Shown here piece by piece: positions 1-8,554 of a DNA stretch of 64,000 nt. The notes beneath the pieces were generated by a model. It had not been told where the DNA came from and searched no databases. It worked only from the letters and a program-made list of their open reading frames with translations. Numbering within the stretch: the first letter of the stretch is position 1; each line of letters opens with the position of its first letter. The DNA is from Paractinoplanes rishiriensis. GTDB lineage: Bacteria > Actinomycetota > Actinomycetes > Mycobacteriales > Micromonosporaceae. Location: NCBI RefSeq assembly GCF_016862375.1, contig NZ_BOMV01000077.1, positions 1-64,000 on the forward strand, given 5' to 3'. The translations under genes were made by a program, and so were the position numbers.

Positions 1-60
1 CAGATTGTTCGTCATGCCGGCCAGCAGGGAGTTGGCAACCAGCCGGTGGAAGGTTCGCAT
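1..60 (-). CDS. MFS transporter, N-terminal fragment cut by the window edge
   Basis: The complement of the first 60 bases reads an ATG followed by 19 codons (MRTFHRLVANSLLAGMTNNL) with no stop. A short basic start followed by a helix beginning with small residues and ending in TNN is typical of the first transmembrane segment of actinobacterial MFS drug exporters. An AAAGGG ribosome-binding site lies about 9 bases upstream. The gene is divergent from the HxlR regulator at 114, a common regulator/exporter arrangement. Only the N-terminus is visible, so the family call rests on 20 residues and the arrangement. Confidence 0.55.
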   Translation of the reverse strand, partial: MRTFHRLVANSLLAGMTNNL

Positions 61-113
61 CGCTCTCGCCCTTTACTATGATGAACGTAGCTACTTGCTC
101 TCAGAGGATGACC

Positions 114-569
114 ATGAAGCGCGCGAATGGCAAGTCGCACTGCCCGATCAACTTCGGCCTGGAGACCTTCGGAGACCCCTGGTCGCTCTTGATCGTGCGC
201 GACATCGTGTACTTCGGCAAACACACGTTCAAGGAGTTCCTGGCCGCCGAGGAGAAGATCGCGCCCAGCGTGCTGTCCGCCCGGCTGACCCAGCTGGAGG
301 CCGCCGGGGTGCTGGTCAGCAGCCCGGATGAGACCGACCGGCGGCGGGTGAGCTACCGGCTGACCGAGATCGGGCTCCGGCTGATCCCGATCCTGGTGGA
401 GATCGCCGGCTGGAGCGCCCGCGTCGACCCGGAGACCGGGGCGCCGATGGACTGGATCGACCTGGTCGACTCCCGCAAGCCGGAGATGATCGCCCTGATC
501 ACCGAGACCGTCCGGGCCGGCGGCAGCGTCTTCGCCGGCGAGGACAGCGTCCTGGCGAAGCTGGGGTAG
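114..569 (+). CDS. HxlR-family winged-helix transcriptional regulator
   Basis: A protein of about 150 residues with the HxlR signature near its N-terminus: a Cys (CPINFGLETFGDPW) followed by LLIVRDIVYFGKHTFKEF, then the recognition region APSVLSARLTQLEAAGVL and the wing (DRRRVSYRLTEIG). HxlR proteins are dimeric DNA-binding repressors or activators that often respond to electrophiles or redox through the N-terminal Cys. In-frame ATGs exist at 78, 81, 108 and 114; I chose 114 because AGAGG at 103-107 sits 6 bases ahead of it, while 78 has no recognisable ribosome-binding site. It is divergent from an MFS gene, whose expression it probably controls. Confidence 0.85.
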   Translation: MKRANGKSHCPINFGLETFGDPWSLLIVRDIVYFGKHTFKEFLAAEEKIAPSVLSARLTQLEAAGVLVSSPDETDRRRVSYRLTEIGLRLIPILVEIAGWSARVDPETGAPMDWIDLVDSRKPEMIALITETVRAGGSVFAGEDSVLAKLG

Positions 570-674
570 CGCCGGCGCATTCAGTGATGTTCACCGATTT
601 CCAGGACTGCGGGTAAGCCACGCCGGCAACTGCGAGCATCCAATCCCTCGAAGCACGTCGATGGGGAGGATCGA

Positions 675-2612
675 ATGCGAGCAGTTCGAACGACCACGGC
701 CCGGGTGCTGGTCGCCGTGGTGGCCGCGGTGTCCGCGGCCACCACGGCGCTGGTGGCGCCCGCCCAGGCCGCTCCGGATGGTGACCTGGCGCCGCTGCGA
801 CCAGCCGCCGGGAAGGCGATCGCCGGCAGCTACATCGTGATCTACAAGTCCGCGGTCACCGGCGCGGCCCGCAAGACCCTGGAAACAAACCTGGACCAGG
901 GCGGCGCGACGCTCGGCCAGCGCTACACCGGCCGCCTGAACGGCTTCGCGGCCAAGCTGTCCGAGGCCGAGCTGGAGCAGACCCGCCGCGACCCGAACGT
1001 GGCCTTCGTCGAGCCGGACAGCCTGATGAGCGTCAGCGCCGGGCAGGCGGCGAGCTGGGGCCTGGACCGGATCAACCAGCGTAACCGGCCGCTCGACGGC
1101 GCCTACTGGGCCAACTCGAACGGCGACGGTGTGCACGCGTACATCGTCGACTCCGGCATCCGGGCCAGCCACGACGAGTTCGGCGGGCGGGCCACGCTGG
1201 ACGCCAACCTGATGGGCGACGGGCGCACCGACGACTGCCTGGGGCACGGTACGCACGTGGCCGGCACGGTCGGCGGCGCCACCTACGGGGTGGCGCCCCG
1301 GGTGCGCATCCACGCGGTCCGGGTGTTCGGCTACATCAACGGTGCCTGCTCGCGGAACACCGCGACCTCGACCATCGTCGCGGGCGTCAACTGGGTGACG
1401 AACAACGCCCAGCGTCCGGCCGTGATGAACATGAGCCTCGGCGGCGGCGTCAGCGCCGCGGTGGACGCGGCCGTGCAGGGCGCGCTCAACGCCGGGGTGA
1501 CCACCACGGTCTCGGCCGGCAACTCCAACAGCGACGCGTGCAACGCCTCGCCGGCCCGGGTCGCGGGTGCGATCACGGTCGGTAACACGACCTCCACCGA
1601 TACCCGGGCCGCCGACTCCAGCTACGGTGCGTGCCTCGACCTGTTCGCGCCCGGATCCGCCATCATCTCCGCCGGGGTCAGCAGTGACAGCGCGCAGGCG
1701 ACGATGAGCGGTACGTCGATGGCCGCGCCGCACGTGGCCGGGGTGGCCGCGCTCTACCTGCAGCGCCGCCGCGCCGCGACGCCGGCCCAGGTCAGCGCGT
1801 TCATCGTCGGCCGGACCACCGCCAACCTCGTCACCTCACCCGGCGCGGGCTCACCGAACCGGCTGCTCTACTCGACCTTCGACAACCGGGGCGACTACAA
1901 CGGCGACGGTGTCACCGACAACGCGGTGTGGCGCCCGTCGGACGGCACCTGGTACGTCCGGAACATCTCGACCGTGCAGTGGGGCCTGGCCGGCGACGTG
2001 CCGGTGTCCGGCGACTACAACGGTGACGGCGTGACCGACTACGCGGTGTGGCGCCCGTCGAACGGCACCTGGTACGTCAACGGCATCGCGACCGTGCAGT
2101 GGGGCGTGGCCGGCGACATCCCGGTGCCCGGCGACTACGACCGCAACGGGACGACGGACTACGCCGTGTACCGGCCGTCCGAGGGCAACTGGTACGTGCG
2201 CAACATGTGGACGGTCCAGTGGGGCGCAACGGGGGATGTGCCGGTCGTCGGCGACTACAACGGCGACGGCATGGCCGAGGTGGCGGTGTTCCGGCCGTCC
2301 GACGGCACCTGGCACGTGCGGCTCTTCTGGAGCGTCCAGTGGGGGGCCAACGGGGACGTGCCGCTGGCCGGCGACTTCAACGGCGACGGCGTGACCGAGG
2401 TGGCGGTCTGGCGACCGTCCGACGGCACCTGGCACGTGCGGCTGCTCTGGAGCGTGCAGTGGGGGGCCAACGGCGACGTGCCGGTGCTGGGCGATGTCAA
2501 CGGCGACGCGCTGCTGGACATCGGTGTCTGGCGGCCGAGCGACGGCAACTGGCACTGGCGCCTGTTCAACTCGGTGCAGTGGGGCGTCCGCGGCGACATC
2601 CCGGTGACCTGA
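675..2612 (+). CDS. Secreted subtilisin-like serine protease (S8) with six C-terminal VCBS/FG-GAP-like repeats
   Basis: 645 residues. A Sec signal peptide (about 1-32, ending APAQA) is followed by an I9 propeptide (about 50-118, with SYIVIYKS) and the S8 peptidase domain (about 125-380). The catalytic triad is visible: Asp159 in YIVDSGI, His191 in GHGTHVAGT and Ser348 in SGTSMAAPH, with the oxyanion Asn283 in SAGNSN. Residues 406-645 are six copies of a 40-residue unit with GDYNGDG / RPSDGTW / VQWG motifs, similar to calcium-binding FG-GAP/VCBS repeats; this exceeds the usual length of about 400 for aqualysin-type enzymes. The ATG at 675 has a strong GGGGAGGA ribosome-binding site. It should be an exported protease maturing by propeptide cleavage, with the repeats perhaps mediating binding. 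Confidence 0.93.
   Translation: MRAVRTTTARVLVAVVAAVSAATTALVAPAQAAPDGDLAPLRPAAGKAIAGSYIVIYKSAVTGAARKTLETNLDQGGATLGQRYTGRLNGFAAKLSEAELEQTRRDPNVAFVEPDSLMSVSAGQAASWGLDRINQRNRPLDGAYWANSNGDGVHAYIVDSGIRASHDEFGGRATLDANLMGDGRTDDCLGHGTHVAGTVGGATYGVAPRVRIHAVRVFGYINGACSRNTATSTIVAGVNWVTNNAQRPAVMNMSLGGGVSAAVDAAVQGALNAGVTTTVSAGNSNSDACNASPARVAGAITVGNTTSTDTRAADSSYGACLDLFAPGSAIISAGVSSDSAQATMSGTSMAAPHVAGVAALYLQRRRAATPAQVSAFIVGRTTANLVTSPGAGSPNRLLYSTFDNRGDYNGDGVTDNAVWRPSDGTWYVRNISTVQWGLAGDVPVSGDYNGDGVTDYAVWRPSNGTWYVNGIATVQWGVAGDIPVPGDYDRNGTTDYAVYRPSEGNWYVRNMWTVQWGATGDVPVVGDYNGDGMAEVAVFRPSDGTWHVRLFWSVQWGANGDVPLAGDFNGDGVTEVAVWRPSDGTWHVRLLWSVQWGANGDVPVLGDVNGDALLDIGVWRPSDGNWHWRLFNSVQWGVRGDIPVT
1890..2609 (+). repeat. 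Six tandem 120-bp coding repeats in the subtilase gene
   Basis: Six back-to-back units of exactly 120 bp (40 codons) fill 720 bp and stop one codon before the termination codon. Each encodes GD(Y/F/V)NGDG near its start, (W/F/Y)RPS(D/N/E)G in the middle and VQWG towards the end. Copies 4 and 5 are the most alike. The constant unit length with no indels suggests expansion by unequal recombination under selection for an intact structural repeat. Confidence 0.9.
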
Positions 2613-2636
2613 TCGAATAACCCGATCCGGGGGGCC

Positions 2637-2677
2637 GGCGGGCGGTGAGGGGATTCCTGGGGCCCTCACCGCCCGCC
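2637..2677. terminator. Bidirectional hairpin terminator between convergent genes
   Basis: A perfect 15-bp inverted repeat (2637-2651 and 2663-2677) with an 11-base loop lies between the subtilase stop (2612) and the convergent NB-ARC gene, whose stop codon at 2666-2668 is inside the right arm. There is no long T-run, as is usual for actinomycete hairpin terminators. It can serve transcription from both sides. Confidence 0.75.
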
Positions 2678-4987
2678 CTTGGCGTTCTGCAGCTTGGCGT
2701 CCAGCGCCTCCGCGTCGGGGTGGCCGAGCGACTGGAGGATGTCCAGGGCGGAGGCCCAGGCGGCGACGGCCCGGCGCGGCTCGCCGGCGGCCTCGTGGGT
2801 GTCGCCGACCCGGGCCATGGTGGCGGCCTCCTCGTACCGGTCGCCGATCTCCCGGAACAGCGCGAGGGCCTGGTGGTAGCACTCCACGGCGCGTTCGTGG
2901 TCGGCCAGGTGGTGGTGGGTGTAGGCGAGGCTGTCCCAGGCGTGCGCCTGCCCGACCCGGTCGCCGATTTCGCCGAACAGGTCCAGCGCCCGTTCGCAGC
3001 GGTCCAGCGCCTGGTCGAACTCCTCCAGCAGCACGTGGTACCAGCCGACGTCGTTGAGCGCGAACGCCTCGCCGCGCCGGTCGCCGGTGGCCTCGTAGAG
3101 GCTCAGGGCCTGCTCGCCGTGCTCGACCGCGGCCCGGATCTGGCCCTGCCGCCAGCACTGGTTGGCGAGGCTGCGCCGGGTGTGCGCCGCGCCCAGCCGG
3201 TCGCCGGCCAGGTCGTATCCGGCGAGCGCCTGCTGGTGGTGGCGGTGGGCCACCTCGTGCCGGCCGAGCTGGGTGTTGACCACGGCCAGCATCCGGTGGC
3301 TGAGCGCCTCGGCCACCGGCTCACCCAGCCGCCCGGCCGCGTCCAGCGCCGCCCGCCACGCGTGCGCCAGGTCGTACCAGTGCCCGCCGAGGTCGAGGGT
3401 CCGGTCGATCGACCAGGTCAGCTGCCAGGCGTGCCGGTCGAAGCCGGTGCCGGCGGCGTCCTGGACCGCGGCCAGCAGCACCCGGCGCTGGGCGGACAGC
3501 CAGGCCGTCGCCTCGGGGCCGTCGGCGATCCGCTCCGGCCGGCTGCCGGGCGCCGGCGGGTCGAGCGGCACCGGGATCGGGGCGAGGTGCTGGTGCACCA
3601 GGAGCGCCGCCGCGTGCGCGGTGTGGACGTAGTGGTCGAGGAGCCGGGTCACGGCGGCCCGCCGCAGCGCCGGGTCGAGCTGGCCGGCCAGCCCGGCCGC
3701 GTACGCCCGGAGCAGGTCGTGCAGCGCGTACCGGCCGGGGACGTGCTCGCTGAGCAGGTTGGCGGCGGTCAGCTGGCCCAGCCCGCGGCGGGTCTCGGCC
3801 GGTGGCCGGCCGGCCAGGCTGACCGTGGCGGCGGCCGAGATGTCCGGGCCGGGATGCAGGCTGAGCAGCTGGAACAGGTGCGCGGCCGACTCGCCGAGAG
3901 CCTGGTACGACCAGGAGAACACGGTCTGCACGTCGCTGAGCGCGTCACCGACCGCCAGCGCGCTCAGCCGCTGTTCCGCCTCGGCCAGCTCGTCGGCCAG
4001 GGCCGACAGGGTCAGCAACGCATCGGTGCGGGCCCGGGCGGCGGCGACCGCCAGGGCCAGCGGCAGCCGGGCACTGTGCTCGATGATGGCGTCCACCGCG
4101 GCGGGTTCCGCCTCGACCCGTGCCGCGCCCAGCCGCCGGCTCAGCAGCGCCCGGGACTCGTCGGCGGACATCAGATCGAGGCTCACCGGGTGGGCGCCGT
4201 GCGAGACCACCAGCCCGGGCAGCCGGTGCCGGCTGGTGACCACCACCGCGGCGGACGCGGTGCCGGGCAGCAACGGCCGGACCTGCGAGGTGTCCCGGGC
4301 GTTGTCGACCACGATCAGGATCTGGCGGTCGGCCACCTCGGCCCGGTAGCAGGCGGCCAGCTCGTCCCGGACCGCCGGTATCCGGTGTGGCGGCACGTCC
4401 ATCGCCCGGAGGAACGCGCGGATCGCCTCGTCCGGCGGTACCGGGCTGGCGTCCGGGTCGAACCCGCGCAGGTTGACGTACAGCTGGCCGTCCGGGAAGC
4501 GGGACGCGGCCCGGTGCGCCCAGTGCACGACCAGCGTCGTCTTGCCCACGCCGGGTGCGCCGGAGACCACCGCCACGCGTCCGTCCTCGGGCTGGCCGAG
4601 CAGCAGCCGGTCCAGTTCGCCGAGTTCGTGGGCTCGGCCGGCGAACCCGGACAGCACGGCCGGCAGCTGGTTGGGTGCCGCCCGGGGCGACGGGACCTTC
4701 GGCTTCCTGCGGCGGTCCTCGGAGACCCGGTCCCGGGCGGTGGCCAGCATGCCGCGTTCGGCCGGGGTCGCGCCGAGCAGGGCGACCAAGACGTCGAAGC
4801 GGTCGGTCGGCGGTATCGCCTTGCCGGTGAAGTAGGCCCCGATGATGCCGATCGACCAGCCGGTCTTGGCGGCGATCTCGCGGTAGGTCAGCTCGGACTG
4901 GCCCCGGCGTCGCGCCTCCCGCCGCCGGAGCCGCCGCAGCGCCTCGGCGAGGTTGTCGGACGTCTCGATGCCCGTACCGGCAGTCAT
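2666..4987 (-). CDS. HTH/NB-ARC/TPR transcriptional regulator
   Basis: 773 residues. The N-terminal 90 residues hold a helix-turn-helix-like segment (LTYREIAAKTGWSIGIIGAYFTGK). An NB-ARC ATPase follows, with P-loop GAPGVGKTT at about 143-151, Walker B ILIVVDNA at about 223-230 and a VTSRHRLPG sensor. The C-terminal third is TPR helices (units such as GDRRGEAFALNDVGWYH and GDRVGQAHAWDSLAYTH). This is the AfsR-like STAND regulator architecture without the SARP BTAD module. Such proteins use ATP binding and TPR-ligand contact to switch DNA binding. It is convergent with the subtilase, sharing its terminator, and divergent from the small secreted protein at 5185. Its target is unknown. Confidence 0.85.
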   Translation of the reverse strand: MTAGTGIETSDNLAEALRRLRRREARRRGQSELTYREIAAKTGWSIGIIGAYFTGKAIPPTDRFDVLVALLGATPAERGMLATARDRVSEDRRRKPKVPSPRAAPNQLPAVLSGFAGRAHELGELDRLLLGQPEDGRVAVVSGAPGVGKTTLVVHWAHRAASRFPDGQLYVNLRGFDPDASPVPPDEAIRAFLRAMDVPPHRIPAVRDELAACYRAEVADRQILIVVDNARDTSQVRPLLPGTASAAVVVTSRHRLPGLVVSHGAHPVSLDLMSADESRALLSRRLGAARVEAEPAAVDAIIEHSARLPLALAVAAARARTDALLTLSALADELAEAEQRLSALAVGDALSDVQTVFSWSYQALGESAAHLFQLLSLHPGPDISAAATVSLAGRPPAETRRGLGQLTAANLLSEHVPGRYALHDLLRAYAAGLAGQLDPALRRAAVTRLLDHYVHTAHAAALLVHQHLAPIPVPLDPPAPGSRPERIADGPEATAWLSAQRRVLLAAVQDAAGTGFDRHAWQLTWSIDRTLDLGGHWYDLAHAWRAALDAAGRLGEPVAEALSHRMLAVVNTQLGRHEVAHRHHQQALAGYDLAGDRLGAAHTRRSLANQCWRQGQIRAAVEHGEQALSLYEATGDRRGEAFALNDVGWYHVLLEEFDQALDRCERALDLFGEIGDRVGQAHAWDSLAYTHHHLADHERAVECYHQALALFREIGDRYEEAATMARVGDTHEAAGEPRRAVAAWASALDILQSLGHPDAEALDAKLQNAKGGR

Positions 4988-5184
4988 GGTTGTCTATCTC
5001 TGCGTGACATTGGTTCGAGATGGTACGGGTAGCCGATCGGCCGACGGAAGACACCGGAAGGGCTGCGCCGGTACCGGCGATCGGTTGGAGATCAGCGCGC
5101 GGACCGATTGGCGACACCGGCCCCGGTCAACGGCTGTCCATAATGGCCCGCGACCGTCAGATGGCGGCGAACAGAGGGGGACAG

Positions 5185-5418
5185 ATGAGGTTGAGAGGCC
5201 GGACGGCCACCGTCCTCGGTGGCGTGCTGGGGATTCTGGTCGCGGTACTGCTCGGCGCCGGGGGCGGCGCCGTCGCGACCGCCGGCCCGCCGGTGCCGGT
5301 GGTGGGTCCGAGTTCGGGGGAGGAAGACGACGGGCCCTGTGGCGTCACCTACGGCGAGCACGCTCAGCGGCCGCCCGAGGACTGTGAGGGGCCGGTGCCG
5401 GAGATTCCGGGGATCTGA
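5185..5418 (+). CDS. Small secreted or membrane-anchored protein of unknown function
   Basis: 77 residues: a basic start (MRLRGR), one hydrophobic segment (about 8-33) rich in Gly, Ala, Leu and Val, then a short acidic Pro/Glu-rich tail with two Cys (DGPCGVTYG and PEDCEGP) that could form a disulfide outside the cell. I do not recognise a family. The ATG at 5185 is chosen because AGAGGGGGA lies just ahead; an upstream in-frame extension has no ribosome-binding site and no conserved look. The last 55 bases overlap tail-to-tail with the convergent SARP/AfsR gene, which weakens confidence a little. Confidence 0.6.
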   Translation: MRLRGRTATVLGGVLGILVAVLLGAGGGAVATAGPPVPVVGPSSGEEDDGPCGVTYGEHAQRPPEDCEGPVPEIPGI

Positions 5419-8400
5419 GCAGCCGCCTGGTCCAGCAACTGCTGGGCCAGGCGTTCGGCGGCCGGGCGGCCGATCCGGCGATGCGCGTCGCGCGCCTGCC
5501 GGGCGTGCTCGGCCGCCGGCTGCGGACCGGCGGCGCCGGCCAGCGCGGCCGCCGCGGCCACCGTCCGGGCGTCCGCCTCGAGCAGGCCGAACCCGGTGCG
5601 GTGCGCCACGTCGAGCGCCTCCACCGCCGCGGTGTAGGCGTCCCCGGCCCGGCCCGCCGCCAGATGCGCCTCGGCCAGGCCGAGTTGCGCGGCCGCGGTG
5701 CCCTTGCCGTGTCCCTCGTCGTCGGCCAGGCGCAGCGCGGCCCGGTGCCGGTCGGCGGCGGGGCCCGGCTCGCCGCTGCGGGTGTGGATGCTGCCGAGCA
5801 GGTTGTGCGCGTCCGCCTCGACCCGCCGGTCGCCGGTGTCGACGGCCAGGTCGAGGCCGGCCCGGCCGATCCGGGTGGCCTCGGCGTACCGGCCGGCGTC
5901 GCGGTGCGCCTCGCCGATGTTGACCAGCGTGTCGGCCTCGCCCTCGCGGCTGCCGGCCTCGCGGTGCAGGGCGAGCGCCCGGTCGAACGCCGCGAGCGCC
6001 TCGTCGGTCCGGCCGGCGCCCAGGTGGGCGTACCCGAGACTGTTGTGCATCATGGCCTGCCCGCCGGCCGACCCGAGCTCGCGATAGAGCGCCATGCCCT
6101 CGGTCAGCCGCTCGATGCCCTCGTCCAGCCGCCCGGACTCGACCAGGACGTTGCCGAGATTGCCGAGGCAGACCGCCTCGCCGCCGCGCCCGCCGTTCTC
6201 CCGGTAGATCAGCAGGGCCTGCCGGTGCTGGTCGGCTGACTCGGCGAGCCGGCCGAGGTCGCGGTACACGTTGGCGCTGCTGCCGAGCGCGGCCGCCGCG
6301 CCCTGCCGCCACCCGGCCCGCGCGGCGAGCGAGCGGGCCGCGCCGAAGTGCCGGATCGCGTCGTCGTGCCGGGACAGCGAGCGGCTGGCCTGTGCCAGGG
6401 ACAGATGGGCCGCGGCCTGCCCGCGCGGGTCCCCGCCGGCCTCGGCCGCGGCCAGCCCGGCGCCCGCGCAGGCCAGCCAGTCGGCGGCGTGCCGCCGGGT
6501 CCAGAAGTAGCCGCGCAGCGCGTCGGCCAGCAGCCAGGCGTGCCGGTGCAGGGCCGGGTCGGCGGCGCCGTGCCGGACCAGGGCGACCAGTGCGGCGCGT
6601 TCGGCGTCCAGCCAGGCGAGGGCCGCGGCCGGGCCGCCGAAGGTGCGCACCGGCAGCCCGTCGGGGAGCGGCAGCCGCTGCATCTGCGGGTAGAGCAGGC
6701 CGCCCGCGGCGCTCACCCCGCTGAGGTGCCAGTCGTAGAGGCGGTGGCGGGCCGCGGCCCGCTCGTGCGGCGGGTCCTCGGCCTCGGCCAGTTCGGCCGC
6801 GTACAGGTGCAGCAGGTCGTGCAGCGCGTACCGGCCGGGCGCCAGCTCCTCGACCAGGTGGGCGTCGGCCAGTTCGGCCAGCAGCCGGGCGGCCCGGGGC
6901 GGCTCGAGGTCGGCGGCCGCGGCCGCCGACGGCGCGGTGACCTCGCCGCCGGGGGTCAGCCCGGCGAGCCGGAACAGCCGGGACGTCTCGGGACGCAGCG
7001 CGGCGTAGGACAGGTCGAAGGCGGCGCGGACCGCGTGCTGGTCGTCGCCCGGCACGGCGAGCATCCCGAGCCGGTCGCCGGCACCCAGCTCGGCGACCAG
7101 GTCGGCGACCAGCAGGCGGGGACGGCACGCCAGGTGCGCCGCGGCGATCCGCAGGGCCAGCGGCAGGCGGCCGCAGAGCCGGGCGAGCTCGGCGGTGCCG
7201 GCCGGGTCGCCGGTGGCGCGGGCGCCGAGCAGGCCGGTCAGCAGCGCGGTGGCCTCGCCGGCCGGCAGCGCGGCCAGCGTCACCGGGCGGGCGCCGTCCC
7301 GGGCCACCAGGCCGGTCAGCCGTTCCCGGCTGGTGACCAGGGTGGCGCACCGGGTGCCGCCGGGCAGCAGCGGGCGCACCTGGTCGGGGCCGGCGGCGTT
7401 GTCGAGCACCACCAGCATCCGGCGGTCGGCGACCAGGGAGCGGTACAGGGCGCCGGCCTCGACCGGGTCGACCGGCACCTGCTCGGCCGGGGTGCCGAGG
7501 GCCCGCAGGAAGGTGCCGAGGGCCTGGCCGGGCGGGACCGGGCTGCCGCCGTAGCCGCCCAGGTTGAGATAGAGCTGGCCGTCCGGGAACCGGTCGCGGC
7601 GCCGCTGCGCCCACTGCACGGCGAGGGCGGTCTTGCCGACGCCGGCCGCGCCGACGACGGTCACCACCACCGCGCCGCCGTCCGCCGGCACCAGCGCGTC
7701 CACCTCGTCCAGCTGCTCGTCCCGGCCGGCGAAGCCGACCACCGGCGCCGGCAGCTGGGCCGGGACGACGCCGCCGCGGTCCCGGCCGGCCGGGCTCAGC
7801 AGCGCCGGGTCCTGCCGCATGATGGCCAGTTCGAGCCGCTGCACGTGCGGGCCCGGGTCGAGGCCGAGCTCGTCGGCGAGCCGCTGCCGGGTGGCCCGGG
7901 CCACGGCCAGCGCGTCGCCGGTCCGGCCGCAGCGGTAGAGGGCCAGCATGAGCTGGGCCGCGAGGCGTTCCCGGTGCGGTTCGGCGGCGGCCAGCGCGGT
8001 CAGCTCGTCGACCAGTTCGCGGTGCTGCCCGAGCCGCAGCCGGGCGTCGACAGCGTCCTCGATCGCGCCACGCCACGACTCGGTCAGGCCGGCGCCGAGG
8101 CGTTCGCCGATCTCCGGCGGCGCGACCCCGTGCAGCGGCGGGCCGGTCCAGAGCGCGAGCGCCTCGGCCAGCAGGGCCAGCCGGGTGGTGTCGTCGCCGG
8201 CATCGGCCGCCGCGCCGAGCAGCGCCCGGAACCGGTGCGCGTCGATGCGCATCGGATCGGCCGCCAGCCGGTAACTGGGACCGTCGGTGTGGATCTCCAG
8301 CCCGTCGTGGCCGGCGAATGCGGCGCGCAACCCGGAGATGCAGACCTGGATGGCGTGCCCCGCGGTGCGCGGCGGCGACACCGGCCAGGCCAGGTCGACC

Positions 8401-8543
8401 AGGCGGTCGACGGCGACCGGCCGGTTGACCTCGAGCGCCAGCACGGCGAGGACGAACCGCTGCTTGCGCGGACCGAGCGTCAGGGTCGTCGTCCCCGCCC
8501 GCGACTCGACCGCGCCGAGGACCCTCAGCTCCAGGTCCGTCAC
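5364..8543 (-). CDS. SARP/AfsR-family pathway regulator (wHTH-BTAD-NB-ARC-TPR)
   Basis: About 1059 residues from a GTG start. Residues 1-95 form the OmpR-like winged helix (LRVLGAVE ... LGPRKQRFVLAVLAL). Residues 100-245 are the bacterial transcriptional activation domain (FRALLGAA ... LADELGLDPGPHVQRLE). The P-loop GAAGVGKTA is at about 298-306, the Walker B-like strand is MLVVLDNA, and C-terminal TPRs follow from about 680 (repeats with GRLDEGIERLTEGMALYRELG and similar). Open reading frame extends far upstream, but similarity starts exactly at VTDLELRVLG. It is the last gene of the minus-strand biosynthetic operon, 11 bases after the MFS stop, so it is probably the cluster-situated activator. 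Confidence 0.9.
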   Translation of the reverse strand: MTDLELRVLGAVESRAGTTTLTLGPRKQRFVLAVLALEVNRPVAVDRLVDLAWPVSPPRTAGHAIQVCISGLRAAFAGHDGLEIHTDGPSYRLAADPMRIDAHRFRALLGAAADAGDDTTRLALLAEALALWTGPPLHGVAPPEIGERLGAGLTESWRGAIEDAVDARLRLGQHRELVDELTALAAAEPHRERLAAQLMLALYRCGRTGDALAVARATRQRLADELGLDPGPHVQRLELAIMRQDPALLSPAGRDRGGVVPAQLPAPVVGFAGRDEQLDEVDALVPADGGAVVVTVVGAAGVGKTALAVQWAQRRRDRFPDGQLYLNLGGYGGSPVPPGQALGTFLRALGTPAEQVPVDPVEAGALYRSLVADRRMLVVLDNAAGPDQVRPLLPGGTRCATLVTSRERLTGLVARDGARPVTLAALPAGEATALLTGLLGARATGDPAGTAELARLCGRLPLALRIAAAHLACRPRLLVADLVAELGAGDRLGMLAVPGDDQHAVRAAFDLSYAALRPETSRLFRLAGLTPGGEVTAPSAAAAADLEPPRAARLLAELADAHLVEELAPGRYALHDLLHLYAAELAEAEDPPHERAAARHRLYDWHLSGVSAAGGLLYPQMQRLPLPDGLPVRTFGGPAAALAWLDAERAALVALVRHGAADPALHRHAWLLADALRGYFWTRRHAADWLACAGAGLAAAEAGGDPRGQAAAHLSLAQASRSLSRHDDAIRHFGAARSLAARAGWRQGAAAALGSSANVYRDLGRLAESADQHRQALLIYRENGGRGGEAVCLGNLGNVLVESGRLDEGIERLTEGMALYRELGSAGGQAMMHNSLGYAHLGAGRTDEALAAFDRALALHREAGSREGEADTLVNIGEAHRDAGRYAEATRIGRAGLDLAVDTGDRRVEADAHNLLGSIHTRSGEPGPAADRHRAALRLADDEGHGKGTAAAQLGLAEAHLAAGRAGDAYTAAVEALDVAHRTGFGLLEADARTVAAAAALAGAAGPQPAAEHARQARDAHRRIGRPAAERLAQQLLDQAAAQIPGISGTGPSQSSGGR

Positions 8544-8554
8544 GGCCGCAAATG

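Noticed and set aside
591..1733. Long reading frame on the minus strand opposite the subtilase
   Set aside because: Composition is Arg/Gly/His-rich and low complexity, as expected for the antisense of high-GC coding DNA; the plus-strand subtilase has a complete domain and catalytic triad.
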